Assembly (NCBI GenBank): GCA_030447385.1
Contig: JAUJOY010000002.1
Location: 173,733 to 237,732, forward strand
Length of the DNA stretch: 64,000 bases
From: Mycobacteriales bacterium
GTDB lineage: Bacteria > Actinomycetota > Actinomycetes > Mycobacteriales > SCTD01
Reading direction: 5' to 3'
Positions 42,327 through 51,294 of the stretch are shown here, in pieces. Each line of letters starts with the position of its first letter. Position 1 is the first letter of the stretch. The notes under the pieces were generated by a model. It was given only the letters and a program-made list of their open reading frames with translations. It did no database searches and was not told the origin of the DNA. The translations under genes were made by a program, and so were the position numbers.

Positions 42327-44014
42327 CGCTGCTGGCCGACGCAACCACCACGCCGGTGCAGGTCCGCCGGCCCCGCCCCTCGCCGGGCGCGAAGATCGTC
42401 AAGGTCCTGACGACCACCGACCACAAGACGATCGGCATGCTCTACCTGACGACGTCGTTCGGGTTCTTCCTCGCCGCCGGCTTCATGGCGATGATGATCC
42501 GCACCGAGCTGGCTCAGCCCGGTCTGCAGATCGTCAGCCCGGAGCAGTACAACCAGCTGTTCACGATGCACGGCACGATCATGATGTTCCTGTTCGCCCC
42601 GCCCGCGGCCTACGGCTTCACGAACTTCATCATGCCGCTGCAGATCGGCGCGCCGGACATGAGCTTCCCGCGCCTGAACGCCTTCTCCTACTGGCTCTAC
42701 CTGTTCGGTGGGCTCACGGTGCTCGCGGGCTTCCTCGCCCCGGAGGGGGCCGCGTCGTTCGGGTGGTTCGCCTACGCGCCGCTCAACGACATCATCCGGT
42801 CGCCCTCGATCGGCTCCGACCTGTGGATCATCGGCCTGATCGGCTCCGGCCTCGGGACGATCCTCGGCGCGGTCAACTTCATCACCACGATCCTCACGCT
42901 GCGCGCGCCGGGGATGACGATGTTCCGGATGCCGATCTTCACCTGGAACATGCTGGTCACCTCGATCCTGGTCCTGCTGGCCTTCCCGGTCCTGACCGCG
43001 GCGCTGTTCGCGCTGCTGGCCGACCGGCACCTCGGGGCCCAGGTCTACAACCCCGACAACGGCGGGGCCATCCTGTGGCAGCACCTGTTCTGGTTCTTCG
43101 GCCATCCCGAGGTCTACATCATCGCGCTGCCCTTCTTCGGCGTCATCACCGAGATCATCCCGGTGTTCAGCCGCAAGCCGGTCTTCGGCTACAAGGGGCT
43201 CGTCTTCGCCACCATCGGCATCGGCGCCCTGTCGCTGACCGTGTGGGCGCACCACATGTACCCGACCGGCGCGGTGCTCCTGCCGTTCTTCGCCTTCCTC
43301 AGCTTCCTCATCGCGGTGCCGACCGGCGTGAAGTTCTTCAACTGGATCGGCACGATGTGGCGTGGGCAGCTGACCTTCGAGACGCCGATGCTGTTCGCGA
43401 TCGGCTTCCTGATCACCTTCCTGCTCGGTGGCCTCACGGGCGTGCTGCTGGCCTCGCCGCCGATCGACTTCCACGTCAGTGACACCTACTTCGTGGTGGC
43501 CCACTTCCACTACGTGGTGTTCGGCACCGTGGTGTTCGCGTTCTTCGGCGGCGTCTACTACTGGTTCCCCAAGCTGACCGGCCGGATGATGAACGACCGG
43601 CTCGGCAAGGTGCACTTCTGGACCCTGTTCGTGGGCTTCCACATGACCTTCGGGATCCAGCACTGGCTGGGCAACGAGGGCATGCCGCGCCGTTACGCGG
43701 ACTACCTGGCGACCGACGGCTTCACGACGATGAACGTCGTGTCGACGACCGGGGCCTTCGTGCTCGGCGCTTCGACGCTGCCGTTCATCTACAACGTGGC
43801 GGTGAGCTTCCGCCGCGGCGCCAAGGCTGTCGGCGACGACCCGTGGGGCTTCGGCAACTCCCTGGAGTGGGCGACGTCCTGCCCACCCCCGCGGCACAAC
43901 TTCGTGACCATGCCGCGCATCCGCTCGGAGCGCCCGGCCTTCGACCTGCACTACCCCAACACAGCCGGCAAGGCCGACTTCCACGCCTCACCCGAGGCGG
44001 AGGTGACTCGGTGA
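42323..44014 (+). CDS. ctaD: cytochrome c oxidase subunit I
   Basis: Catalytic subunit with heme a and the heme a3-CuB centre that reduces O2 to water. The 563-residue polytopic protein shows the low-spin heme ligand in TMHGTIMMF, the CuB-His and Tyr cross-link block [14 protein letters not shown], the His pair in WAHHMYPTG, and [10 protein letters not shown] with the heme a3 and heme a ligands. It is coupled by 4-nt overlaps to ctaC and ctaF. Confidence 0.97.
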   Translation: MTLLADATTTPVQVRRPRPSPGAKIVKVLTTTDHKTIGMLYLTTSFGFFLAAGFMAMMIRTELAQPGLQIVSPEQYNQLFTMHGTIMMFLFAPPAAYGFTNFIMPLQIGAPDMSFPRLNAFSYWLYLFGGLTVLAGFLAPEGAASFGWFAYAPLNDIIRSPSIGSDLWIIGLIGSGLGTILGAVNFITTILTLRAPGMTMFRMPIFTWNMLVTSILVLLAFPVLTAALFALLADRHLGAQVYNPDNGGAILWQHLFWFFGHPEVYIIALPFFGVITEIIPVFSRKPVFGYKGLVFATIGIGALSLTVWAHHMYPTGAVLLPFFAFLSFLIAVPTGVKFFNWIGTMWRGQLTFETPMLFAIGFLITFLLGGLTGVLLASPPIDFHVSDTYFVVAHFHYVVFGTVVFAFFGGVYYWFPKLTGRMMNDRLGKVHFWTLFVGFHMTFGIQHWLGNEGMPRRYADYLATDGFTTMNVVSTTGAFVLGASTLPFIYNVAVSFRRGAKAVGDDPWGFGNSLEWATSCPPPRHNFVTMPRIRSERPAFDLHYPNTAGKADFHASPEAEVTR

Positions 44015-44478
44015 AGGTCGAGGGCTACCTGTTCGGGTTCCTGGCCGCGTTCCTGGTCCCCACGACGATCATCTACTGGTTGCTGTCCAAGGATCCCACG
44101 GGCACGGCGTGCCTCGTCATGTCGATCGGCCTGGCCTTCCTCGTGGCCTTCTACCTGCTGTTCACCGCACGACGCATGGACGCCCGACCCGAGGACCGAC
44201 CGGACGCCGAGATCAGCGAGGGGTCCGGCGAGGTCGGCTTCTTCCCGCCCTACTCGTGGTGGCCGATCGCTCTGGCGGCGTCCTTCACCACGTTGATGCT
44301 GGGACTGATCTACGGCCCGTTCCTGATCATGCTCGGCACCGGGATGCTCGTCGTGTCCGCGCTGGGCTTCCTGTTCGAGTACTACGTGGGCCTCAACCGC
44401 ACCCAGGGGCACACCGTCGGCGCGCTCTCCGCGATGGGCGAGCAGCTGACCAGCACCCGCAAGTTCCTCGGCGAGTAG
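44011..44478 (+). CDS. ctaF: cytochrome c oxidase subunit IV, actinobacterial type
   Basis: A 155-residue four-helix membrane subunit specific to actinobacterial aa3 oxidases. Hydrophobic segments are at about 6-24, 32-50, 83-105 and 108-126, with the typical [14 protein letters not shown] and FEYYVGLNR motifs. GTG 44011 overlaps the ctaD stop by 4 nt. It is the last gene of ctaCDF and faces the repeat-rich intergenic region. Confidence 0.92.
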   Translation: MKVEGYLFGFLAAFLVPTTIIYWLLSKDPTGTACLVMSIGLAFLVAFYLLFTARRMDARPEDRPDAEISEGSGEVGFFPPYSWWPIALAASFTTLMLGLIYGPFLIMLGTGMLVVSALGFLFEYYVGLNRTQGHTVGALSAMGEQLTSTRKFLGE

Positions 44479-44556
44479 CCCGGGGGCGGCCGAGGCCTGG
44501 ACTGTTCGGCGGGCTGGCCGGCGCTCGGCGGCTCGGCCGCTCGGTGGCTCGGCGCA

Positions 44557-44692
44557 GCGGCGGGCTGGGCGGCCTGGCGCAGCGGCTCGGCCCGCAGCGC
44601 CGGGCGGGCTGGCGCAGCGGCTCGGCGCAGCGCCGGGCTGGGCGGGCGGGCTGGCGCAGCGCCGGGCGGGCTGGCGCAGCGGCTCGGCCCGC
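44557..44692. repeat. degenerate GC-rich tandem repeat
   Basis: Short units of the type GGGCTGGCGCAGC and GCAGCGGCTCGGC recur some five to six times. No reading frame with plausible coding character continues through it. It is the first part of a 767-nt noncoding stretch (44479-45245) between the convergent ctaF and qcrB genes. Confidence 0.75.
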
Positions 44693-44817
44693 CGTCAAGT
44701 GTGACCTGGCCCGGCCGGCGATCGAGGCGGGCCGGGGGCGTTCGCCGTGTCGCGCTTCGAGCCGGCCGGCTGGTTGGTGCCCCGACCCGTGGCCGGCTCC
44801 CCAGCTTCCGCGTCGCC

Positions 44818-44878
44818 GGCCCGCTGCTGATCTCGGTGCCAGGAGCAGGCTCCCCGCGGGCAGTGGTGGCACCGAGAT
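44818..44878. repeat. 60-bp dispersed repeat, copy A, with hairpin
   Basis: Matches 45090-45149 at 57 of 60 positions in the same orientation. ATCTCGGTGCCA (44830-44841) pairs perfectly with TGGCACCGAGAT (44867-44878) across a 25-nt loop, as in REP/BIME-like intergenic elements. Confidence 0.85.
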
Positions 44879-44982
44879 CCGAGGGCGGTGCGGATCGAGC
44901 CGGCAACAGCCTGTCGCTCGCCTGTCAGCCCGTACCCCAGTCGTTCCAGAACGCGATGTCGCCGCCGGTCCGAGCACCAACA

Positions 44983-45059
44983 CACACATCGTGATCGTCT
45001 GCGGCTCCGGCACGCTGCCCAGCACGCTGAGCCACGGATGAAGTCGATCACGATGTGTG
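44983..45059. repeat. 15-bp perfect inverted repeat between the 60-bp copies
   Basis: CACACATCGTGATCG (44983-44997) and its exact reverse complement (45045-45059) flank a 47-nt segment that has its own short inner stem (GGCTC/GAGCC). It lies between repeat copies A and B, so the arrangement is repeat A, hairpin, repeat B. Confidence 0.8.
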
Positions 45060-45089
45060 CTGCTGTGTCCGCTCCTGCCCCGCCTCGAC

Positions 45090-45149
45090 GGCCCGCTGCT
45101 CATCTCGGTGCCAGGGGCAGGCTCCACGCGGGCAGTGGTGGCACCGAGA
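45090..45149. repeat. 60-bp dispersed repeat, copy B, with hairpin
   Basis: Second copy of the element at 44818-44878, with the same stem except for the outermost pair. It is followed by a 15-bp direct repeat, GCACCGAGAACCCGG, at 45141-45155 and 45159-45173, which overlaps its end. Confidence 0.85.
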
Positions 45150-45245
45150 ACCCGGCACGCACCGAGAACCCGGGGGTGGGCCGGCTCAAGCCCCTCCAGC
45201 CCCAGTCGCGGCCCCACCTCAACCACCGGCCGCGGCGGGGGCGAA

Positions 45246-46898
45246 CTAGCTGGGGGGCTTGTCCTTCCCGCTCTTCTCGAGCTGGGGCAGCTCGGCCTCG
45301 GGGCGCTTCCCGTTGGCCTTCCCGTTCGAGGAGCCGTTGGCGGAGCCGTTCGACGCGGACCGGCGCGGGCGGAAGAACCCGTCCTTGTCCGGTGCCCGCT
45401 CGAGCGCCGGCTTCTTCTCGAACCCGGTCCCGACCGGCGCGGGGCTGTGGTGGTCCTGCGGCTCGGGCTCGGCGACGCCGAGCGACAGCTGGTAGACCAG
45501 CGGGAGCGGGACGGTCTCCTCCACGAACTCCCCAGAGGGCAGCCGCCGGATGGTGCCCGACTCGATGCCGTGGTGCAGCAGCTCCTCATCGTTGTGCTGC
45601 AACGCAAGGCACCAGCGCTTGGTGATGACATAGACCAGCGGCGGCACCACGATGAGGGCGATGCGTCCCGCGATCGTCATGGTGTTGACGTTCACTTGGA
45701 AGACCGATGCGATCACGTCGTTGCCACCCGCGATGACGAGGATGACGTAGAAGGCGACGGACATGGCGCCGATGCCGGTCCGCACTGGGACGTCGCGCGG
45801 GCGGTCCAACAGGTTGTGGTAGGCACGGTCGCCGGTGCGCCGCGCCTCGATCCACGGGTAGAGCATCATGGCGACGAAGATGACCCCGGGCATGATCACT
45901 GTTGGAAGCAGGACGTTGAACGGCACCGTGTAGCCCAGGGCGCTCAACTCCCAGTTGGGCATCAGGCGCAACGAGCCGTCGAGGAAGCCGATGTACCAGT
46001 CCGGCTGCGAGCCGGCGGTGACCTGCGAGGCGTTGTAGGGCCCGTACATCCAGATGGGGTTGATCTGCGCGAGCCCGCCGAGCGCAGCGAGCACCGCGAA
46101 CACCAGGAAGAAGAAGCCACCAGCCTTGGCGGCGTACGCAGGGAAGAACCGCGACCCGACGACGTTGTCCTCGGTCCGGCCGGGCCCGGCGAACTGGGTG
46201 TGCTTCTGGTACCAGATCATCAGCATGTGGAAGGTGATCAGGCCGAGGATGGCCAGCGGGACCACGAAGATGTGCAAGGCGTAGAGCCGGTCGAGAAACT
46301 CGGTGCCGGGGTATTCGCCGCCGTAGATCAGGAACGTGGCCCAGGAGCCGATGACCGGAACCGACAAGATGATGCCGTGGAAGATGCGGGCGCCGGTGCC
46401 GGACAGCAGGTCGTCGGGCAGGGAGTAGCCGGCGAAGCCCTCGAGCAGACCGAGGATCAGCAGCAGCACACCGATGACCCAGTTGAGCTCGCGCGGCTTG
46501 CGGAAGGCCCCGGTGAAGAACACCCGCAGCAGGTGCACGACGATCGCGGCCAGGAACAGCAGCGCGGCCCAGTGGTGGATCTGCCGCATGATCAGGCCGC
46601 CGCGGACGTCGAAGCTGATGAACAGCGTCGACTCGTAGGCCTGCGACATCGTCACGCCCTTGAGCGGGATGTAGCTGCCGTCGTAGACGACCTCGGTCAG
46701 TGACGGCGTGTAGAAGAACGACAGGTAGGTGCCGGTGAGCAGCAGGATGATGAAGCTGTAGAGCGCGATCTCGCCGAGCATGAACGACCAGTGGTCCGGA
46801 AACACCTTGTTGAGGCTCTTGCGGACGTAGCCGGCGGCGCCGAGGCGCTCGTCCATCCAGCCGGCCGTCGTGTCGGTGACCTTCTCGAGATGGCTCAC
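45246..46898 (-). CDS. qcrB: cytochrome b subunit of the bcc complex
   Basis: A 550-residue polytopic cytochrome b that oxidises menaquinol in the bcc-aa3 supercomplex. Heme ligands are in QIHHWAALLFLAAIVVHLLRVF and in LHIFVVPLAILGLITFHMLM, and the quinol-site motif reads PDWY (SQPDWYIGFLDGSLR), the actinobacterial version of PEWY. A charged, Ser/Asn/Gly-rich C-terminal tail of about 110 residues is longer than in mitochondrial cytochrome b and normal for actinobacteria. GTG 46898 directly abuts the qcrA stop codon. Confidence 0.96.
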   Translation of the reverse strand: MSHLEKVTDTTAGWMDERLGAAGYVRKSLNKVFPDHWSFMLGEIALYSFIILLLTGTYLSFFYTPSLTEVVYDGSYIPLKGVTMSQAYESTLFISFDVRGGLIMRQIHHWAALLFLAAIVVHLLRVFFTGAFRKPRELNWVIGVLLLILGLLEGFAGYSLPDDLLSGTGARIFHGIILSVPVIGSWATFLIYGGEYPGTEFLDRLYALHIFVVPLAILGLITFHMLMIWYQKHTQFAGPGRTEDNVVGSRFFPAYAAKAGGFFFLVFAVLAALGGLAQINPIWMYGPYNASQVTAGSQPDWYIGFLDGSLRLMPNWELSALGYTVPFNVLLPTVIMPGVIFVAMMLYPWIEARRTGDRAYHNLLDRPRDVPVRTGIGAMSVAFYVILVIAGGNDVIASVFQVNVNTMTIAGRIALIVVPPLVYVITKRWCLALQHNDEELLHHGIESGTIRRLPSGEFVEETVPLPLVYQLSLGVAEPEPQDHHSPAPVGTGFEKKPALERAPDKDGFFRPRRSASNGSANGSSNGKANGKRPEAELPQLEKSGKDKPPS

Positions 46899-48020
46899 TC
46901 AGCCACGCTCCCAGTAGCTCGGGCCGATCGACTCGGCGAAGTCGCCGCCTGCAACGAAGTATCCCTCGTCATCCACCGAGATTGCTAGTTGTGGCAGCGC
47001 CCTGGCCGCCGGTCCGAAGATGACCGTGGCTCCGGTGCTCGCCTTGAAAATCGACTGATGGCAGGGGCACAGCAGGTTGTGGGTCTGCTGCTCGTACAGC
47101 TTGACGGGGCAGCCCAGGTGGGTGCAGATGCTCGAGTAGACGACGTGGCCCTGGTAGGCCCACTCCTGCTGCTCGGCCGGGAGCTGGAGGTCCTCGGGGC
47201 GCATGCGGATGAGCAGCGCCGGCGAGTCAGCCTTCAGCGTGCCGTGCTCGACGTCGGGGAAGACGCTTTCGACGCCGCCGATCTGCAGGTCGCCGAGCTT
47301 GACCGGCGTCCCGTTCTGGCGGATCAGGCGTACCCCCTCGCGCCAGGAGGTGGTCGCGAGCACCCGCTCCTTGTGCTGGAACCGGCCGAGGAAGCCGAGA
47401 AAGGGCAGCGGCAGCAGCGCGAGCGAGCCGGCGCCCAGCATCAGGGACCGGCGCAGCAGCTTGCGGCGGGGAAGGCCGGTGTCCTCGATGCCCTGCCTGA
47501 GCGCCTTCGCCGTCGCGGCCCGCTCGTCGGGGTCCGAGCCGAACGGGTGCCGCTCCTGCACGGCCTCCTCGTCGACCATGAGCAGCTTGGCCCACAGCAC
47601 CGTCCCGGCGCCGACGCCGCCCAGCGCCATCGTCATGAAGATCCCCAGCAGCGGGGTGAAGTAGACGTTGCCGGGCTGGCCGAACTCCTGCTCGACGGCG
47701 AAGAAGGTCACCAGGAAGCCGAGGACACCCAGCACCGCCAGGAAGAACAGCCCGGCGACCTTGCGCTCGGCGATGTTCCAGTCGCGGTCGCTCGGGGGCA
47801 GGTGGCTGTAGTCCGGCGCCGGTTCGGGCGTCTTGCTGCTGTCCAGCTGCGCCTCGCCACGGCCCTCGGCCTGCAGCTGGGCCCGGCTGTCGGTGTTCTG
47901 GAACTCGTCCTGGTCGACGCTGGACCCGCGGGTGTCCCCCGGCCCGGAGGCCTCATCGGGGGGGCGGGAGGAGAGCTGGTCGGCAAGGGGCCGATCGGCG
48001 TCCGAGGGTGGGTTGCTCAT
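46899..48020 (-). CDS. qcrA: Rieske iron-sulfur subunit of the bcc complex
   Basis: A 373-residue Rieske protein. The N-terminal 75 residues are acidic and low-complexity, followed by three hydrophobic helices (about 86-105, 122-144 and 192-210), the actinobacterial topology. The [2Fe-2S] ligands are in CTHLGC and CPCHQS near residue 310-340. It takes electrons from menaquinol at QcrB and passes them to QcrC. ATG 48020 overlaps the qcrC stop by 4 nt; a longer in-frame start at 48038 lies inside qcrC and is less likely. Confidence 0.95.
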   Translation of the reverse strand: MSNPPSDADRPLADQLSSRPPDEASGPGDTRGSSVDQDEFQNTDSRAQLQAEGRGEAQLDSSKTPEPAPDYSHLPPSDRDWNIAERKVAGLFFLAVLGVLGFLVTFFAVEQEFGQPGNVYFTPLLGIFMTMALGGVGAGTVLWAKLLMVDEEAVQERHPFGSDPDERAATAKALRQGIEDTGLPRRKLLRRSLMLGAGSLALLPLPFLGFLGRFQHKERVLATTSWREGVRLIRQNGTPVKLGDLQIGGVESVFPDVEHGTLKADSPALLIRMRPEDLQLPAEQQEWAYQGHVVYSSICTHLGCPVKLYEQQTHNLLCPCHQSIFKASTGATVIFGPAARALPQLAISVDDEGYFVAGGDFAESIGPSYWERG

Positions 48021-48793
48021 GCGCGCGCTCCGATCCACAGCGTCATCAGGACGAGGACCGTGATCCCGACGACCCAGATGACCAGCCCTTCGGTGAGCGG
48101 GCCGTAGCGCCCGAGCCCGGCGCCACCGACGTCCTCGGACTCGCTGATGTAGCGGACGTAGCGGACGATCGACTTCTTCTCGAGCTCGGTCAGCTGGTTG
48201 TCGCCGTACCGCGGCATCGACTCGGGCCCGCTCTGCATGGCGCTGTAGATCACCCGCGGACTGGCCTGCTCGAGCTCGGGGGCGTACTTGCCGTAGGTCA
48301 GGGCGCCGCCCGAGCCGGCGAAGTTGTGGCAGCTGGCGCAGTTCGTGCGGAACAGCGCGCCACCGAGCTGCAGGTCACCGTCGGTGAGGTCGCCCTCCGG
48401 CAGCGTCAGTCCGCCGCCGTTGCTCTGGATGTACGCGGCCAGCGCGTCGATCTGCTCGCGGGTGTAGCGGACGTCCTTGCGCGGCGCCTGCTGGAAGCCG
48501 GCGGACAGCGGCATGCGGCCGCTCTCCACCTGGAAGATCACCGACGAGGCGCCGACGCCGATGAGGGAGGGGCCGCCGGCGCCTCCGGTGAGGTCGAGGC
48601 CGTGGCACGTGGAGCAGCCGGACAGGTAGAAGTCGCGCCCCTCCTCGATGGCCATCGACTGGCTCGAGGCGGGTTCCTCCGTGGCGGCGCTCGGGCCGGC
48701 GACGGCGGTGTAGAGGGTGCCGATCACGCTCAGCGCGAGCAGCACCACCGCGTACCCGCTGCGCCTGGTCCGGGACGTGCTGGTGCGCCTCAC
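48017..48793 (-). CDS. qcrC: diheme cytochrome c subunit of the bcc complex
   Basis: A 258-residue membrane-anchored diheme cytochrome that carries electrons directly to the oxidase, replacing soluble cytochrome c. An N-terminal signal anchor (about 13-34) precedes two heme sites, CSTCH and CASCH, with Met ligand candidates in RMPLSAGF and SMPRYGD, and a C-terminal transmembrane helix. The start is GTG 48793, 19 nt after ctaE. Confidence 0.96.
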   Translation of the reverse strand: MRRTSTSRTRRSGYAVVLLALSVIGTLYTAVAGPSAATEEPASSQSMAIEEGRDFYLSGCSTCHGLDLTGGAGGPSLIGVGASSVIFQVESGRMPLSAGFQQAPRKDVRYTREQIDALAAYIQSNGGGLTLPEGDLTDGDLQLGGALFRTNCASCHNFAGSGGALTYGKYAPELEQASPRVIYSAMQSGPESMPRYGDNQLTELEKKSIVRYVRYISESEDVGGAGLGRYGPLTEGLVIWVVGITVLVLMTLWIGARA

Positions 48794-48812
48794 AGCCCGG
48801 CTTCCTGTCCGT

Positions 48813-49418
48813 TCACTTGATGATGTAGATCGCGGCGAACAGCCCGATCCACACCACGTCGACGAAGTGCCAGTAGTACGACGTGACGATGGCGCTCGTC
48901 GCCTTCTCCGGCGTGTAGCGCCCCACCTTGGAGCGCAGCAGCACGACCACGAACGCGAACAGGCCGCCGATCACGTGCAGTCCGTGGAACCCGGTCGTGA
49001 GGTAGAACACCGAGCCGTAGGGCGCCGAGGCGATCGTCAGGCCCTCGGCGACGAGGTTGCGGTACTCGTTGGCCTGCCCGCCGACGAACACGGTGCCCAT
49101 GATCAGGGTGAGGACGTACCAGCGGCGCAGGCCGTAGACGTCACCGCGCTCGGCCGCGAACACCCCCAGCTGGCAGGTCACCGACGAGGCCACCAGGATC
49201 ACGGTGAACACGAGGGCGTACGGGACGTTGAGCTCGCCGGTCCGCTCGGCCCACACCTCCGCGCCCTGCACCGAGCGGATCGTGAAGTACATCGCGAACA
49301 GCGCCGCGAAGAACATGAGCTCGGACGACAGCCACACGATCGTGCCGACGCTGACCATGTTCGGCCGGGTCAGGGACGCGTGCGCCGTCGGCCGCGCGAG
49401 CGTGGAAGCAGCAGTCAC
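48813..49418 (-). CDS. ctaE: cytochrome c oxidase subunit III
   Basis: A 201-residue five-helix oxidase subunit: [22 protein letters not shown], then three further helices, with the family motifs [15 protein letters not shown] and [20 protein letters not shown] at the C terminus. It leads the ctaE-qcrCAB operon. GTG 49418 is chosen since the conserved region follows closely; no strong ribosome-binding site is visible. It is divergent from the CtaG-like gene. Confidence 0.95.
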   Translation of the reverse strand: MTAASTLARPTAHASLTRPNMVSVGTIVWLSSELMFFAALFAMYFTIRSVQGAEVWAERTGELNVPYALVFTVILVASSVTCQLGVFAAERGDVYGLRRWYVLTLIMGTVFVGGQANEYRNLVAEGLTIASAPYGSVFYLTTGFHGLHVIGGLFAFVVVLLRSKVGRYTPEKATSAIVTSYYWHFVDVVWIGLFAAIYIIK

Positions 49419-49505
49419 AGGACCATCATGGCAGGCGGGACCCTGCCCCACCACGCGGGCCGACTCCGCCGCGCCGGGGCCCACCCGCGGGCCTACCCTG
49501 GTGTG

Positions 49506-50432
49506 GTGGAGCGCTTCTCGTCGGCCGTGCTCGCGCACCGGGACGGCCTCCCGGACTTCGGCGCGCTGTCGGTCCTCAGCGCCGCCCGGCCGGCGGTCCT
49601 GCCGCTGCTGCTCGTGCTGGTCCCGGGGGCGCTCTACCTCGCCGGCGTCCGCCGGCTGCGGGCCCGGGGGGACACGTGGCCGCCCGCCCGGACCCTGTCG
49701 TTCCTGCTCGGTGGCCTCGGCACGATCGCGGTGGCGACGATGTCGGGCCTGGCCGCCTACGACACGAGCCTGTTCGGCGTCCACATGGTCCAGCACATGC
49801 TGCTGTCGATGGTCGCGACGGTCTTCCTGGCCCTCGGCGCCCCGATCACCCTGGCGCTGCGCACGCTGCCCGCCCGGCCGCGCGGTGTCGTGCTCTCGGT
49901 GCTGCACTCCCGGGTCGCGCAGGTGGCCAGCTTCCCGCTCGTGGCGTGGGTGGCGTTCGTGGCCAGCCCGTTCGCCCTCTACTTCTCCGGCTGGTACGAG
50001 GCGACGCTGACCTCCCCGGTGCTGCACGAGCTGCTGCACGTGCACTTCCTCGTCGTCGGGGCGCTGTTCTTCTGGCCCCTGCTGGGCATCGACCCGGTGC
50101 CGAGCCGGTCCAGCTATCCCTTCCGGATGCTGCTCGTCGCGGCGACCCTCCCGATCCACGCGTTCCTGGGGGTGGCGATCATGAGCGTCGAGCCCGGCGG
50201 GGCCGGCCTGCTCGCACCGGGGCACTACGTCCCGCTGCACGGGGTGGACGAGGCGGTCTTCCAGCAGCAGCTCGGAGGCGGGCTGCTGTGGGCTGCCGGG
50301 GACGTCGTGGGACTGCTCTTCCTGGGCGTGCTGCTCCACCAGTGGATGCGTGCCAGCGAGCGCGAGGCACGCCGGGAGGACCGCCGGCTGGACCGGTTGG
50401 ACACCGGTGCGACCGACCCCGCGGCGGTCTGA
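49506..50432 (+). CDS. CtaG-like cytochrome oxidase assembly membrane protein
   Basis: A 308-residue polytopic protein of the caa3_CtaG family, which helps deliver copper to cytochrome oxidase. Seven or so hydrophobic segments are visible, and His/Met-rich potential copper ligands occur in [20 protein letters not shown] and [19 protein letters not shown], with further His in [12 protein letters not shown] and [13 protein letters not shown] 49506 lies exactly 6 nt after TACCCT (49494-49499), supporting a leaderless start; GTG 49503 is adjacent. It lies next to the oxidase operon, matching its role. Confidence 0.88.
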   Translation: MERFSSAVLAHRDGLPDFGALSVLSAARPAVLPLLLVLVPGALYLAGVRRLRARGDTWPPARTLSFLLGGLGTIAVATMSGLAAYDTSLFGVHMVQHMLLSMVATVFLALGAPITLALRTLPARPRGVVLSVLHSRVAQVASFPLVAWVAFVASPFALYFSGWYEATLTSPVLHELLHVHFLVVGALFFWPLLGIDPVPSRSSYPFRMLLVAATLPIHAFLGVAIMSVEPGGAGLLAPGHYVPLHGVDEAVFQQQLGGGLLWAAGDVVGLLFLGVLLHQWMRASEREARREDRRLDRLDTGATDPAAV

Positions 50433-50481
50433 GCAGGGCGCTGTGCCCGAGGCCGGGGCCCTGACCTGCGCATTTGGCTCC

Positions 50482-50511
50482 TTGACCGATGCGCGCCGTG
50501 ATCTCTAGGGT
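50482..50511 (+). promoter_or_regulatory. sigma-70-type promoter before small Cys protein
   Basis: TTGACC (50482-50487) and TAGGGT (50506-50511) are spaced 18 nt apart, the best vegetative promoter I found in the window. The transcript would start near 50518 and have a 45-nt leader with GGAGGAGG at 50546-50553. Confidence 0.65.
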
Positions 50512-50562
50512 GCGCGCTGGAACCCCGGCCACCCCGGCCGCGGGTGGAGGAGGGTGATCGGG

Positions 50563-50742
50563 TTGGCGTCGGGAAGCCGCGTGACCGGGACGACCATGAA
50601 GCCAGTGGCCAAGGCCCGCACCTCCGGGACGGCCGCCTGCACGGTGTGCGGGTCGCGACTGTCGGCCTACAACGCCGGACCGAACTGCTACACCCACACG
50701 GTCGCCTCGCCGTGGAAGGGCCCTGGACAGCTGCCGCGTTGA
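50563..50742 (+). CDS. small CxxC zinc-ribbon-like protein (about 59 aa)
   Basis: A basic small protein with ACTVCGSRLSAYNAGPNCYTHTV: a CxxC pair, then Cys and His, suggesting a metal site. The pattern CxxCGxRLSxYNxGxxCYxH recurs, as I recall, in actinobacterial regulators and small proteins. The start is uncertain: TTG 50563 (GGAGGAGG 9 nt upstream), GTG 50554 or ATG 50596. A strong promoter precedes it, which supports expression. Function is unknown. Confidence 0.55.
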   Translation: MASGSRVTGTTMKPVAKARTSGTAACTVCGSRLSAYNAGPNCYTHTVASPWKGPGQLPR

Positions 50743-50838
50743 GCCCGCCCGGGTCCCTGCTGCGGGAGGGGACGGGCGCCGGCTCGGCGCATGTCGGCGC
50801 ATCGGTCGCCCGCGCGACCGCCCGCTAGCATCCCGCGC

Positions 50839-51288
50839 ATGAAGGACCCAGGCACCGCGTCCCGCGCCGGGGCGGACACCCTCCGCGTCGTGGTGTACAG
50901 CGACGATCCCGCGGTGCGTGACCAGGTCAAGATGGCCCTCGGCACGCGCCCGGCGTCCGACCTGTCGCCCCTCGAGTGGGTGGACTGCTCCACCGGCGAC
51001 GAGGTGCTGGCGCAGGTGGACGCCGGCGGCGTGGACCTGTGCGTGCTCGACGGCGAGGCGTGGCCGACCGGAGGCATGGGTCTCGCGCGGCAGATGAAGG
51101 ACGAGCTGCCCGACTGCCCACCGACCCTGGTGCTCATCGCCCGCAAGGCCGACTCGTGGCTGGCGAGCTGGTCCCAGGCCGACGGCGTGGCGGCGCACCC
51201 GATCGACCCGCCGGAGCTCCTGGGGCTCGCCACGGACCTGCTGCGGCGTCGCGTGGCCCGTCTGCCCGTACGCCGCGCTCTGCACTAG
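50839..51288 (+). CDS. stand-alone response-regulator-like (pseudo-receiver) protein
   Basis: A 149-residue receiver-fold protein with no output domain. Strand 1 and the acidic pair are in LRVVVYSDDP (Asp22, Asp23) and the phospho-acceptor candidate is Asp71 in DLCVLDGEAWPTGGMGLARQM. The invariant Lys of the receiver KP motif appears to be replaced (AAHPIDPPELLGLA), so normal phosphorelay is doubtful. TAGCAT (50826-50831) lies 7 nt before the ATG (leaderless). It is 6 nt upstream of trpD, an arrangement that suggests co-transcription. Function is unknown. Confidence 0.72.
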   Translation: MKDPGTASRAGADTLRVVVYSDDPAVRDQVKMALGTRPASDLSPLEWVDCSTGDEVLAQVDAGGVDLCVLDGEAWPTGGMGLARQMKDELPDCPPTLVLIARKADSWLASWSQADGVAAHPIDPPELLGLATDLLRRRVARLPVRRALH

Positions 51289-51294
51289 CCGCCC

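Noticed and set aside
42212..43984. A 590-codon minus-strand frame antisense to ctaD
   Set aside because: Composition is His/Glu/Arg-rich nonsense caused by the ctaD codons, which clearly encode oxidase subunit I.
44888..45625. Open frames through the ctaF-qcrB intergenic region
   Set aside because: They consist of repeat-derived Arg/Pro/Ser-rich sequence, differ between the two 60-bp copies in frame, and continue antisense into qcrB.
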